NCBI GenBank assembly: GCA_017979445.1 | Contig: CM030704.1 | Coordinates: 18,177,219-18,241,218 of the forward strand | DNA from: Akebia trifoliata | Lineage: Eukaryota; Streptophyta; Magnoliopsida; Ranunculales; Lardizabalaceae | Length of the DNA stretch: 64,000 nucleotides | Direction of reading: 5' to 3' | Part shown: in pieces, positions 44,881-56,800 of the stretch | Layout: each line of letters begins with the position of its first letter | How positions within the stretch are numbered: the stretch's first letter is position 1 | Program-made: the position numbers and the translations under genes | Notes under the pieces: generated by a model | Told to the model about the DNA's origin: nothing | Database searches by the model: none | What the model saw: only the letters and a program-made list of their open reading frames with translations

Positions 44881-47800
44881 TTACAGGTCAATAGGTATCC
44901 TCAGACCATCGTGAGCAAGTTGAACAAGGACTCCTTCTCTAAAAGAAAGACAATTAAATTAAGAAAATAAATCAGTTCTATAAATTAAGAAGATGCCTTA
45001 TGAAAGTTTAAGGAGATGTATAGAAACATAATGGGGTGAAATTCTTGAACAATAAAGTTATGACCTGGCTAAATCAATAGAAAAGAAAAACAATTTCCTT
45101 ACTAACTTAGTAAGATTTTAAGCCTTACTACAGGTCGTTTTGCTAAAATGGATTACCACATTGGCAATCCAACAACACAGTCCTCTAGATTTTATGGAAA
45201 AACTCAGGTCCAAAAAAAGAAAGAAAAAAAATTGGGCTTCATCCAGGGTTTGAAAAATGGAAGGCTACTGAACTTCCATGGTACTCCTAAATTTAAACTT
45301 TAAATTTAATGGTAAAAAAAATATATTTTTTTTAAGTTCATAGAATTATGTCCTCTACAAACCTGAAGCATCGGATCATGTTTTTAGATGCCACAAAGTG
45401 AGCCCAAGGACCCTTATTAAGGGTGGAATCCTTACTAATTTAGTAAGGCTAGTCGGATCGATAGAAAAAATACTTCCATGAAAAAATGGTACAATTAAAA
45501 GTTGGAGGAACGACAAAGCCAGTCAAGCCGAGTAGACTAGCTTTATCCCAAGTGAAATAGAGGAATTTACATTGAATTGAAGGAGTTATAATTTTCTACC
45601 TTCTTGACCATTCAAGAAGATCCTGATTATCCATGTGGTGATCAAACTCATGGGTCATTCCGATTAGCAGAGCTTGTTTAGGGCATATCCTCTTAACAGC
45701 TTCAAGTGTCTGAAAAGGAGAATTATTTTTATTAGTAGATGTTGAGAAATACTTTGTCCATTAAGTAAATTAAAGTTAAGCTTTCGAATAACCAACCTGA
45801 GGCAAGCAAAAGTGAACATTATGTGATCCAGTCTACACAAATGGGGAAAATGTAAATAGCATTAGAACAATATCCAGAATGAAACAAATAAGAAAATTTG
45901 TAGCAAGTAAATAACAAATAATGCCCCATTTTCCACAATAGGTATTTGTAGTTCCAGGCACAATGAATTGGAAAGTGAACGGGAGTCAGGAAGTAGTCTA
46001 TGCATCATAGAGTTGGATCATTTTCCGAACAAGGCTTTGATGACGATGATGATTACATCATCATAATAACCATTTATTTGAATCATAAATGAGTCTGACC
46101 CACAACCTAAATCCAGATAAAAAAAGAGAGCTGCTATTGGCACCCCAACTTTTATTTATTACACCCTAATTTCTTAAATTATTTATCCCACCCCAATTAA
46201 CGATTGAAACACTCTTCAAACATTATCAAGGTTTGGCTCAAATTATAATCTCAACATTGCAAAACATTATAACATCCATTCAAATAATTCCAGTAGTTCT
46301 TTACTGTTATTGGTATATATAGGATGTGTGGGGGCAAACTGGTCTTTTCTAGTTCCACATGCCCCACTTAACTGTAGCCCTAATTCCCTTACATAAATAT
46401 AAGAGAAGAGACTCATAGAAATCATTCTATTGAGCCTTTCTCTAAACTTCTCCTCTAAATCTTTCTCTTTCTCTTTCTCTTCTAAACATTAACATGGTAT
46501 TAAAGCAAGGTTTAGATCTTGAAGTTTGAGAACCTACCTTCTCTTCCTATTTCCCTTTCTTCTTCGATATACTTGATATTAAAATCTTAGGCTTCTGATT
46601 ACAACTTAAGGTTTTAATCTTCTAGTTGGTGAATACTCACAGTATGTGAGTACGTTTGAAGTTGGTGTTTTGTAGTTTGGTGGTGTGTTTTTCCCTAGGA
46701 GGTTCAGATCTACTTTCGAATATCTACGATTTATCAAAAAGGGGGCTTTAGTCATCTGTGATTTGATCTGTAAGTACATAGACCATATTCAATTAGATCT
46801 GGTTATTGTGATTTAGTTTGTGAATTAGATCGATTTTTTTCTTCAAAATCTAATCGTGTTGCGGTGAATCCTCGAGATTTGCACAAATCTAATTGGTATT
46901 TCAGATCTGGTTTATTTGGTGCGATTTATGTATTGTGGAGTGATTTCGAATGGAGATGAAGTCCAACATTCTATCTCCTCCCGAGTTCTTTAATCTTCTC
47001 TCGATCAAATAAAATAGAGATAAATTTATTACTTGGTCAAAATCTATTGAGGTATTCCTTACTGCCAAGGGAAAGTTGAAGTATTTGAAAGATGATCCTC
47101 CTAAGACTGAAGATCCTCACTATTCTGAGTAGGTTCAGGAAAATGCTCGGATTATGACGTGGTTGTAGAATTGTATGGATTCCACCATTGCTGTAAACTT
47201 GATGTTCCTATCTTCTATCAAGGAGATTTGGAATCAAGTTGGCAAGATGTATTCTGGAGCAAATAATATTTCTCGGATTTATCAGTTGGTCGAAGAGTTC
47301 TTTTCCATTCAGCAAGGTGACCAAAGTTTACTAGCATATCATTGTCGTCATCAAAATATACGGAACGAGCTCAATGTATAATAGTCTTTTACTACTGATT
47401 TGACCGTACTACATCAACAACAGGAAGAGATGGATGTTGTTCGTTTTCTTTCTAATTTGAAATCTGAGTATAATTCTGTTAAATCTCAGATTTTGACCAG
47501 TAAAGAGTTGCCCTCACTTACTGAAGTTTTTTCTCGCCTTCAGAGAGTTTCTGTTGGTGGTTCTGGTGCTATATCATTGGTGTATGAATCTGACCGATTA
47601 GCATTAACTGTTTCTGGAAGTACAGATCGTGGTTGTGGTTGTCGTGGGTATCGTGGTAACCGTGGTGGAGGCCGTTGAGGGAGTTGTGATTCTAGTGGAG
47701 GTCGTGGTCATGGTCGTTGTGCACTCAGAAAGTGTACCCATTGTGGACTTGATGGTCACTCTATAAATTTCTGTTGGGATTTACATGGCCTGCCCACAAG

Positions 47801-50800
47801 TTGAGCCAATCAGGCTATTTTTAGTGACATTAATGGTGGTGGCTTTGTTAATCTTCATCAGGTGGCTTTCTATGCAGATATGGTTACTATCTCTCATGAT
47901 GAGTATTCCAAATTACATTATCCTCCTCAACTTGGTGCCTTGTCTTCCAACACTGCAACTCTAGCTCACTTAAATATATTCTGTCTTGCTTCATCTTCAT
48001 CCCCTTGGGTCAATGATTCAGGGGCATCAAATCACATGACTGGGTCATCAGGTGTGTTTTCATCCATTCAACATTCTTCCTCTTCATCTCAGTTTGTCAC
48101 TCTTGTTGATGGTACTACTTCTAGGGTTTCTGGTATTGGAATTGTCGTTCCCTGTTTTACTCTTTCGTTATCTTCTGTACTATATGACCCCAAATTTTCT
48201 TTCAATTTAATGTCAATTAGTAAGTTAACTCAATCTCTTCATTGTTTCATGACGTTTTACCCCTCATATTGTATTTTTCAAGATCTAAAAACGAAAAAGA
48301 CGATTGGTGGGGAATATGAATCTGGAAGTCTCTACTATTTGGATGGTGGTGGAGGCTCGCCTACTCTTCATGTTACAATTATTCCACAACAATGGCATTG
48401 TCGACTTGGCCATCCTTCACTCCGTTCTTTAAAAAAGATGGTTCTCACAGTGAGTTACATTCCTGTTTTAGATTGTGAGTCATGTCAGTTAGCTAAACAT
48501 TGTCGTGTTTTTTATCCACATAGGTCTGTTAGTAGAGTATCGAGTCAGTTTAATCTCATTCATTCTGATATTTGGGGTCCTTATAGGATTATTTCCCGTT
48601 GTGGATTTTGGTATTTTGTTACTTTTTAGATGAGTTTTCAATAATGACATTTATTTAATGAAAGATCGTTCTGAGTTATTTTCTATTGTTAAATTGTTCC
48701 ATACTGAAATTCAAACTTAGTTTGGTGTGCAAATCAAGTTATTTCATAGTGATAATGCTAATGATCCTGGACCTTAGAATGACTATCTTTCATCCTTTGG
48801 TATTATTCATCAAACTTCGTGTACACACACCCCTCAACAAAATGGTGTTGCTGAACGTAAAAATTAGCACCTTCTTGAAGTTGCACATTCTCTAATGTTT
48901 CAAATGCAAGTTCTCAAACCTTACTGGGGGGATGCGATTCTTACAGCATGTTATTTGATTAATCGTATGCCTATGCCTATTATTGATGGTCAATGTCCTT
49001 ATTCTGTTCTATTTCCTTAAAGCCTTTACTTTCCTTACCTCCACGAACCTTTGGTTGCGTCTCGTTCGTTCATCAGTCATCTCCTGATTTTAACAAATTT
49101 GACCCACATTCGGTGAAGTGTGTATTTCTAGGGTTACTCTCGTATCTAAAAAGATTATCGTTGCTATGATCCTTCAGCCCGTTGTGTTTATGTTAATGCA
49201 GATGTTACTTTTTTTACTCTGTATCATATTTTACAGATCCAGTTCAGTATGATGATCTTTTGTTTGCTCTTCCTCTTCCTGTGGTCGATTTATCTCCCAT
49301 TGTTCCATTTCCACTCACTTATGTTCACAAGAAGCAACTGGCACCTTCGGATCCCCATCCTCCTCCAGATGCAGACACCTTACCATCGTCTTTACAGTCT
49401 GCAGATCAGGTATCTAACACTTCTTCTGATATTGATCTTCCTATTGCACAAAGGAAAGGCACTCGTAGTTGTACTAAGCACCCCATTTCTAAGTTTGTTT
49501 ATTTATCTCATTTGTCTGCTTCATATCGTGGTTTTGTTTTTGCTCTTTCTTCTATGTCTATTCCTCATAGTGTACAAGATTTTTTGTCTCATTTAGGTTG
49601 GAAACAAGCTATGGAGGTTGAGATGGATGCTCTTCATCACAATGGTACTTGAGAGTTAATGTCCTTACCTGCTGGTATGCACATTGTTGATTGTCGTTGG
49701 GTATATATGGTGAAGTATTTACCTGATGAGTCTATTCAGCGGTTGAAGGCTCGCCTTGTGGCCAAAGGTTATACTCAAACTTATGGTGTGGACTATTCAA
49801 AAACTTTTTCTCTTGTGGCAAAAATGACCTCTATTCGTATTGTCATCTCCCTTGCTACCTACTTTCAATGGTCATTATGTCAACTGGATGTTAAAAATGT
49901 CTTTTTGAATGATGATTTGGAAGAGGATGTGTATGTGGAGCAACCTCCTAGTTTTGTTGCCCAGGGGAAGTCTAACATGGTGTGTAAGTTGAAAAAAGCC
50001 ATTTATGACCTAAACCAGTCTCCACGAGCTTGATTTGGGAGATTCAGTGAGGTAGTAGTTCAATTTGGGTTGAAACAGTGTTAGACAAATCATTCTGTGT
50101 TTGTTCACTTCAATTCTTCAGGGACTATTATTTTGGTAGTTTACGTTGATGATATAGTCATCATAGGTGATGACACTAATGGAATAAAGGAGTTGAAAGC
50201 CTTCCTTTAGGCATAGTTTCAGACAAAAGATCTTGGCAAGTTACGTTATTTCTTAGAGATAGAAGTTGTGAGATCCAAGAAAGTTATTAACCTGGCTCAA
50301 AGAAAGTATGTTCTTGATTTGCTTGATGAGACAAGTATATTGAGAAGTAAACTTATAGACACCCCAACGGACCCTAATTCAAAATTGATAGTAGATAGTG
50401 GAGAATTGTTTGATGATCCAAGAAAATACAGAAGACTAGTTGGTAAACTCAATTATTTGACTATCACTTATCCAAATATTTCTTTTGCAGTAAGTGTAGA
50501 GAGTCAATTTATGGAAACGCCAAGGGTTCCACATTGAAAAATTGTTCGGATCCTTTTATTTCTTAAACAATCTCCAAGACGTGGTTTGTGGTAAAAGTCC
50601 AAAGATCATCTGGACTTAGAGGGGTATTATCAAACTGATTGGGCAAGTTCTCCATCTGATAGGAAGTCTACATCTGGGCATTACACTTTCTTGGGAGGAA
50701 ACTTGATTTCCTGGAGAAGTAAGAAGCAAAATATGGTTGCAAGGTTTAGTATAGAAGCAGAATATAGAGCAATGGCTTTTATGACATATGAACTAACGTG

Positions 50801-53800
50801 GGTTAAGAATTTTCTAGGAGAATTGAGTGTTAAGATAACTATTCCTATGCAATTATATTGTGATAATCAAGCTGCAATTCATATTGCATCCAATCCGGTG
50901 TTTCATGAGCGAACAAAGCACATTGAGACAGATTGTCATTTTATCAGAGACAAAGTTTTATGTGGGAATAGTACACCGTTCGTGAAGTCTGCAGATCAGT
51001 TGGCAGATATGTTCACTAAAGCACTTAACTTTAGTCACTTCAGTCTTATTTGCTCCAAGTTGGATTTACTTAATATTTATGCTCCAACTTGAGGGGGAGT
51101 GTTATCTTTTCTTTAGTTTCTTTTATTTTCTCTTCTTTAATTGTTTATTTTCTATAGTTTCTTTAGTTTGTTCCAAGTTAGACTTTCTAACTTGAGAGGG
51201 AATGTTATTGGTATGTATAGGACGTGTGGGGGCAAACTGGTCTTTTCCAATTCCACATGTCCAGCTTAACTGTAGCCCTAATGCTCTAATATAAATATAA
51301 GAGAGGGGGCTCATAGAAATCATTCTATTGAGCCTCTCTCTAAACTTCTCCTCTAATCTCTCTCTTTCTCTTCTAAACATTAACATTTACAATTATAATT
51401 AAACTCATGTGAAATCCTCAACCCAAAAAATATAAGTCTAGCAAAAAAAAAAAAAAAAAATGAGAGAGCTTCTATTGGTACCACAACTTTTACCTATTCT
51501 CAACCATTCACTTATTTTCTTTATTTTTATTGGGCTGCAATAAGTAAAAGCAGCTCTCTAAAATTAGGCCAGTATATATTTTTCTTTTATAAAAAAGACA
51601 ATTATGGAGATAGTCTAGCTTAGAGGTCTGTCATCTTGGCACCAATCTGACTCTGTGAACCACCTCACCCACAACAATTGCAATTTTACCATCCCAAACT
51701 CCAGTTGTAGAAATTATAAGACGTAACTAAATATAACCACATAATTGCCATAATAATTAAGTTAAATGGTTCAGTCAACAACATGCAGATTGGTGCATCT
51801 ATGGAAAGGGCCAAATGATGTTTAGTGGGGCCTATGTAGGTTAAGAGGACAGAACCATATCAAACATTTATAGACTAACCTTGTATAGTGTGTCTAAGAT
51901 AAGAAGATCCAACTGTCCAGCTCCAGTCTTTGATATAACTGCAGAACCAGAATTGCCTTATTAAGGAAGATAATGTGAGTCTTCATTTAACATAAAAGCT
52001 ACAGATCAAGGACCATGGTTTTAAATTTTCAAAAGAATGTAAGTATTGACAATTGCTCCTTATGCATCCCGAGACCAATGGATATGAAGACCTCAACAAA
52101 GTAGAAGCAATGAACTCATTTTTTCAATTTCCAAGCTGACCGAAATACACCAAAACCAAAATTTTATAGTGTTTCGTGAATTTTATCAGTGTTTTTCTGA
52201 GTACTTTTTCAAAATACAAAAAGAAAATGCCAATTATATTTTGTCTCAAACCTTGTAGAACTGGAAATATTTCAATATATTGTGGAAATAGCTTGAAAAT
52301 TAATTCTATCACTTTGGAGAGCTGGGACATTCGGAAACTTCTGAGGGGCCATGGTGACTTGCAAATGCCATAGGTTGGGGACTTTTTGTGTGAAACAAAG
52401 AAATTCCATAGCCGTAATTAAAGGAGTGTTGATGATGTAGCCAAATAATTCAGCTAAAAATAAGTGTAAACATCATCATCAAAGCGCTATCGCATTGTCA
52501 TCAAAGCTTTATCCTTTAGTTTAGGGTCATATGAATGAACTAGGTTCCTTGTTATTATGTTTTAATAAAATCTTAACCATTACTGATCAGGAAAAATAAA
52601 AAAGGAAGAAAGAAAGTGATAATGCTATAGACAACATGGTTTGGATATGAATCAAACCCAATGAAAGGTGGGCTGAGTTCCAAGATTATGCATCAAAAGT
52701 ACAACAATGCCATCATTAGGCCTTCTTTATGGTCTACCCATGTGCTTTACAACATGCATGCCTACACATTAATGAATGAGCAAATTACCAACATAGAGCA
52801 CAAAAATTGAAAATTTCCCAAAACGGTGCACTATTCAAATTAATTCTGAAAATGGGAATTTCCCATTTTTGGAAATCAAGTCTTTTTTACCAAAAAGGTA
52901 AAAAATTAAATGCACAGTAATTCTGACATTTTTCGTACCAAAACTGCCCTTTTATCTTTTTTCTACCCTTTTGCCATTTTTACCCTTCACATTTATTAAA
53001 ACCCAACTCTTTTATATAATGAAGATAATGAAAATAAATTAAAAGAAGGGTAATTAAGTAATTTCAATATAATGTTAAAAAGGGTATTTTGGGTATGTAA
53101 GAAAATTGTAAAAAAAAACACTGTTCATTTTATTTCTTACTGTTTTGGTAAAAAAAAAGTTATTTCCAAAAACGGTAAATTACCATTTTCAGAATTAATT
53201 TGAATAGTGTGCAGATTTGGTAAATTTTCAATTTTCGGTGCATGTTTTGATAAATTAGCCTTAATGAAAAGTGTGAGTGTGTGTGACAGAAAATAAAAAA
53301 GACAAACTGAGAGAAAAACACACCATATTCAGTGCTTGCAGGGATTCGTGAAACATCAGAAATATATGCAACTCTAGATTTTTCACCAAAAAGAAAGCCC
53401 AAGGAAATATAATCCTCCCCATGAATCACCTACATTGAGAACTAAGAAATCAGAAACAAGAACCTAGGAAAAAGAGTAAAGCATGAATAACATCATGAAG
53501 AGGGGATTGAGCAAGTAACTGGCAAAGGAACAAACTGTAGGCCTGATGAAACAAATGGTTCCTCACAGTCACTGTTGATTATTTTCCAGTCAAGTTGTGC
53601 AACCCGCCTCACTTCCTGGCCTTCTTTAAGTTTTTTCTGAACCAAGTATGGAAATTTTGTTGCAACACTGTTTCAAACATACAATATATAATGTAATGCT
53701 TAACGTCATAGCACAGATAAGCAACAAACTAATGAGGCTGGACAAAACTGAAGGCTTTTTGAAACCCAAAATGTATATCTATTTTTATCTACACGAAATA

Positions 53801-56800
53801 ATATTCTATTTGGCAATCGCAGCAATTTTACAGATGATCTCGCCTATCCTTATTTTAATGGAAAGTGTTAAAGGATGATCAAATGTATTGATTTTCTCAG
53901 ATTTCTTGAATCGATAAAAATCCTGGTAGTATTAACGAGAGTACGAGACAACTCATTTTGAGTACTTGAAAACTTGCTACAAGTCATTCTAGCAGTTGCA
54001 AAACTCAGTGGCGTAAACCCATGAGCACGGTAATAAATATCTTCATATGGTTGTTTATTGTAGTTTCATGATATACAAGTGTATTTTCATGTATAGTTTC
54101 GATGAAAATTTCCTCAAAATTTCCATTACGAAAAATTACTTAATGGACCCTAATATAAGGTCTTTTCTAAATACTCCCTTACTTCTAGACCGCAAACTTA
54201 ACAACAGCCCAGTTAGTAAAGATTTTCTTTCAAATGCCCCTCACCCTAACAAAAGTTTTGAAGGACCCAAAAATCCCTTTTTCTCACCTCTTCTAACTTA
54301 CCTGAGTTTTTCAACGGTGATTGCCATCTATTACGATGATCTGAGACGCTGAATGACGAACAAAGAATTATTTTTGTTTTTTGATAGGCAAAGCAATAGC
54401 TTTTATTAATAAGAAAAGAGGAGAGAAGCGGCCAAGGTAGCCACCACTACAAAAAAAACTAAAGCAGAAAAACAGAAAGTACAACAAAGAACCCACATCC
54501 TGAGCCCCACACAAAGCATCCCATCTACACACAAAATCCTCAAAGAAAGTTCCTTTGAATTCTGAAAAAAATCTGCTCCACAAGAACAAGAAACCCAATA
54601 CCAAGAGCAACACTTCTTGTAAGAAATGCTCAGTCCCTTCGAACGCCCTACTGTTCCGTTCCAACCAAATGACCCAACAAACTGTGAAAGGGATTAGTGG
54701 CCAAAGAATTTTTTTTTTCTTTTTAATGAAGAGGATAAGGATGTGACAGACCAGCTTTCAAACACTACTTGTATAGATGTAGGGAAGCACCAGGAGATGT
54801 TGAATAAGGATATGAAATGGGCCCAAACTTCTCTGGTAAAAGGACAATGAATAAGAATGTGGTTGACAGACTCCCTACAAGATTTACATAGAAAGAAGAA
54901 GTTGACAAAAATAATACCCCTTGTCCTCAGTTGGTCCAAAGTTCGGATTTTTCTCCAAGGGCAGCCAACCATAAGGAAAAAAGCTACCTTTAAAGGGACC
55001 TATGGGCCCCTAAAATGCATAACTAGGAAAGGAAAAAGATGGGTTGAACACAATGGATTTGTAGAAAGTACTAAGAGAAAGTCTTATTCTTACTAGCCTC
55101 CTATTCCCTTGTGTCCTCTACCGAGCCATCCACCTAAACACTTGTTAAGCTTCTAACAAAACTTGCCACCACTTGGACTTCCCAATCATTAAAGCCTCTC
55201 CTAACCCGGGATCTCAAGATATTTGATCTCTAGTAAGGACTAAGAACTCATTGATTGGGGCCTCTGTTTTTTTTTCTTTTCTTTTTGGAGAAAGAGTGAA
55301 TAAGCTTGGGAAACATGTTCTGAGGGGGGGGGGGGGGGAAGATTCCGTTCCAGCGATCTTCCCAAAATCATATCCTTTTCCCCTTTCCTATTTTGAAGAT
55401 GATCCTCTTTCAAAATTCAACCATGTTCTTATAAATTCCTTTCCAATGCCCACTCTCGTAAGCACCTTGTATTGGTTTACTTTCCCATCCAAACCTGTCC
55501 ACTTCATATTTTGCCTTAATAACATCCTTCTACAAACTATGACCCTCTTCCCCAACTCTCCACAACCACTTCCCTAACAGAACTAAATTCATAACCCGAA
55601 CCTTTCTAATAACCAATCCTTCATTCTTTTTTAATTACAAATTTGACTCCACTTAACCAAATGAAATTTCCTTTTTCCTTATCTGTCGTTCCACAAAAAA
55701 AATCCCACATAAGCTTGTCAATCGTCAACTCAATATTCCTAGGAATAGAAAAGAGGGGCAAGAAGTATATGGGGATACTAGAAAGAGTACTTTTCAAGAG
55801 TCATTTTCCGCCTTTTGACAGATCTCTCGACTTCAAGACCCAATTGTTCTACCAATCCACTCAATGATTGGGTCCCAAATTACCTTACTCTCGTAACTTG
55901 CTTTTAAAGGGAGGCCCAAATAAATTGAACGAAAAGAATCCACTTGAGACCCTAAAGATGAAGCAAGGACCGACAAGTTAGTGGATGACCCCACCCCTAA
56001 AAAATTTCTTTTTCCCACATTTATCGACAAACTTGAGATTGTTTTAAAACACACTAGAACCCACTAAAAAACCTTATATGTTCAACTAAATCATTGGTCC
56101 CTCATTTATCTTGAAACCAGCGATGCAATCATATTGAACAGTTCTAGACAACATCCTACTCGCCTCAACCACCATAACAAAAGGAAGGGAGACAAAGAGA
56201 CTCCTTGCCTTAAACCTCTATAGCTCTTGAAACACCCGTCCGGGCTTCTATTGATTAGAATTGAGAAGGAAGCTATCGACACACATTTCCTAATACATCC
56301 CATTCATTTCTCGCCAAATCCCATACTCCTCATCATTTATCTCAAAAACCTCCAATCACATGGCCAGAGGCCTTTTCGATGTTGACCTTACACACCACCC
56401 AAGCTTGCTCTACTTAAATACATTCCGTCAAATTGTGACAAAGAATGACATACTCATAATTTTGAAAATTTATATGTAACTTTTTATCCAAGCATCTGTT
56501 TTGCTAATATTTTATATGAATTTTGAGTATGTTGAGAAGATCTATCCAATGGCAAACCCGTTGCTTGAAAAATAAGCAAGATACGACCTCATGCACATGA
56601 TAAATCTTCATGAATACTCGAAATGTGTATATCATAATATCAAAATGGATGCTCGGATTAAAAATTATGCTCTAACCTAGCTCCAATATTTTAATCGAAG
56701 CATTTTTTTTCTAATCCGAGTATTCATTTTTGCTATTATTATGTATGCATTTCGGGTATTTCGTGAAGATTTATCCAATGGTGAGCTCATTGCTTGAAAA

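Larger units (their letters stand above)
46305..51385 (+). mobile_element. Full-length, decayed Ty1/copia retrotransposon
   Basis: Two LTRs (190 and 183 bases) are flanked by a perfect 5-bp duplication TTTAC (46300-46304 and 51386-51390). Order inside: primer site, about 440-base leader, gag with CCHC finger, protease, integrase, reverse transcriptase, RNase H, polypurine tract. That is copia order. Gag and pol share one frame for most of their length but carry many stops and a few small shifts, so the element is dead. It sits antisense in an intron of the hydrolase gene. Confidence 0.95.
46129..51565 (+). mobile_element. Composite MITE split by the copia element
   Basis: Left part 46129-46304 begins AGAGAGCTGCTATTGGCACC. 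The right part, 51391-51565, continues after the copia insertion and finishes with a small foldback (GAGAGCTTCTATTGGTACCA ... AAGTAAAAGCAGCTCTC). Order and sequence match the minus strand of 14371-14696 beside MSI1. Confidence 0.7.

Noticed and set aside
54047..54352. 101-codon plus-strand frame
   Set aside because: No recognisable domain, antisense to the hydrolase transcript within its intron, composition typical of AT-rich non-coding DNA.
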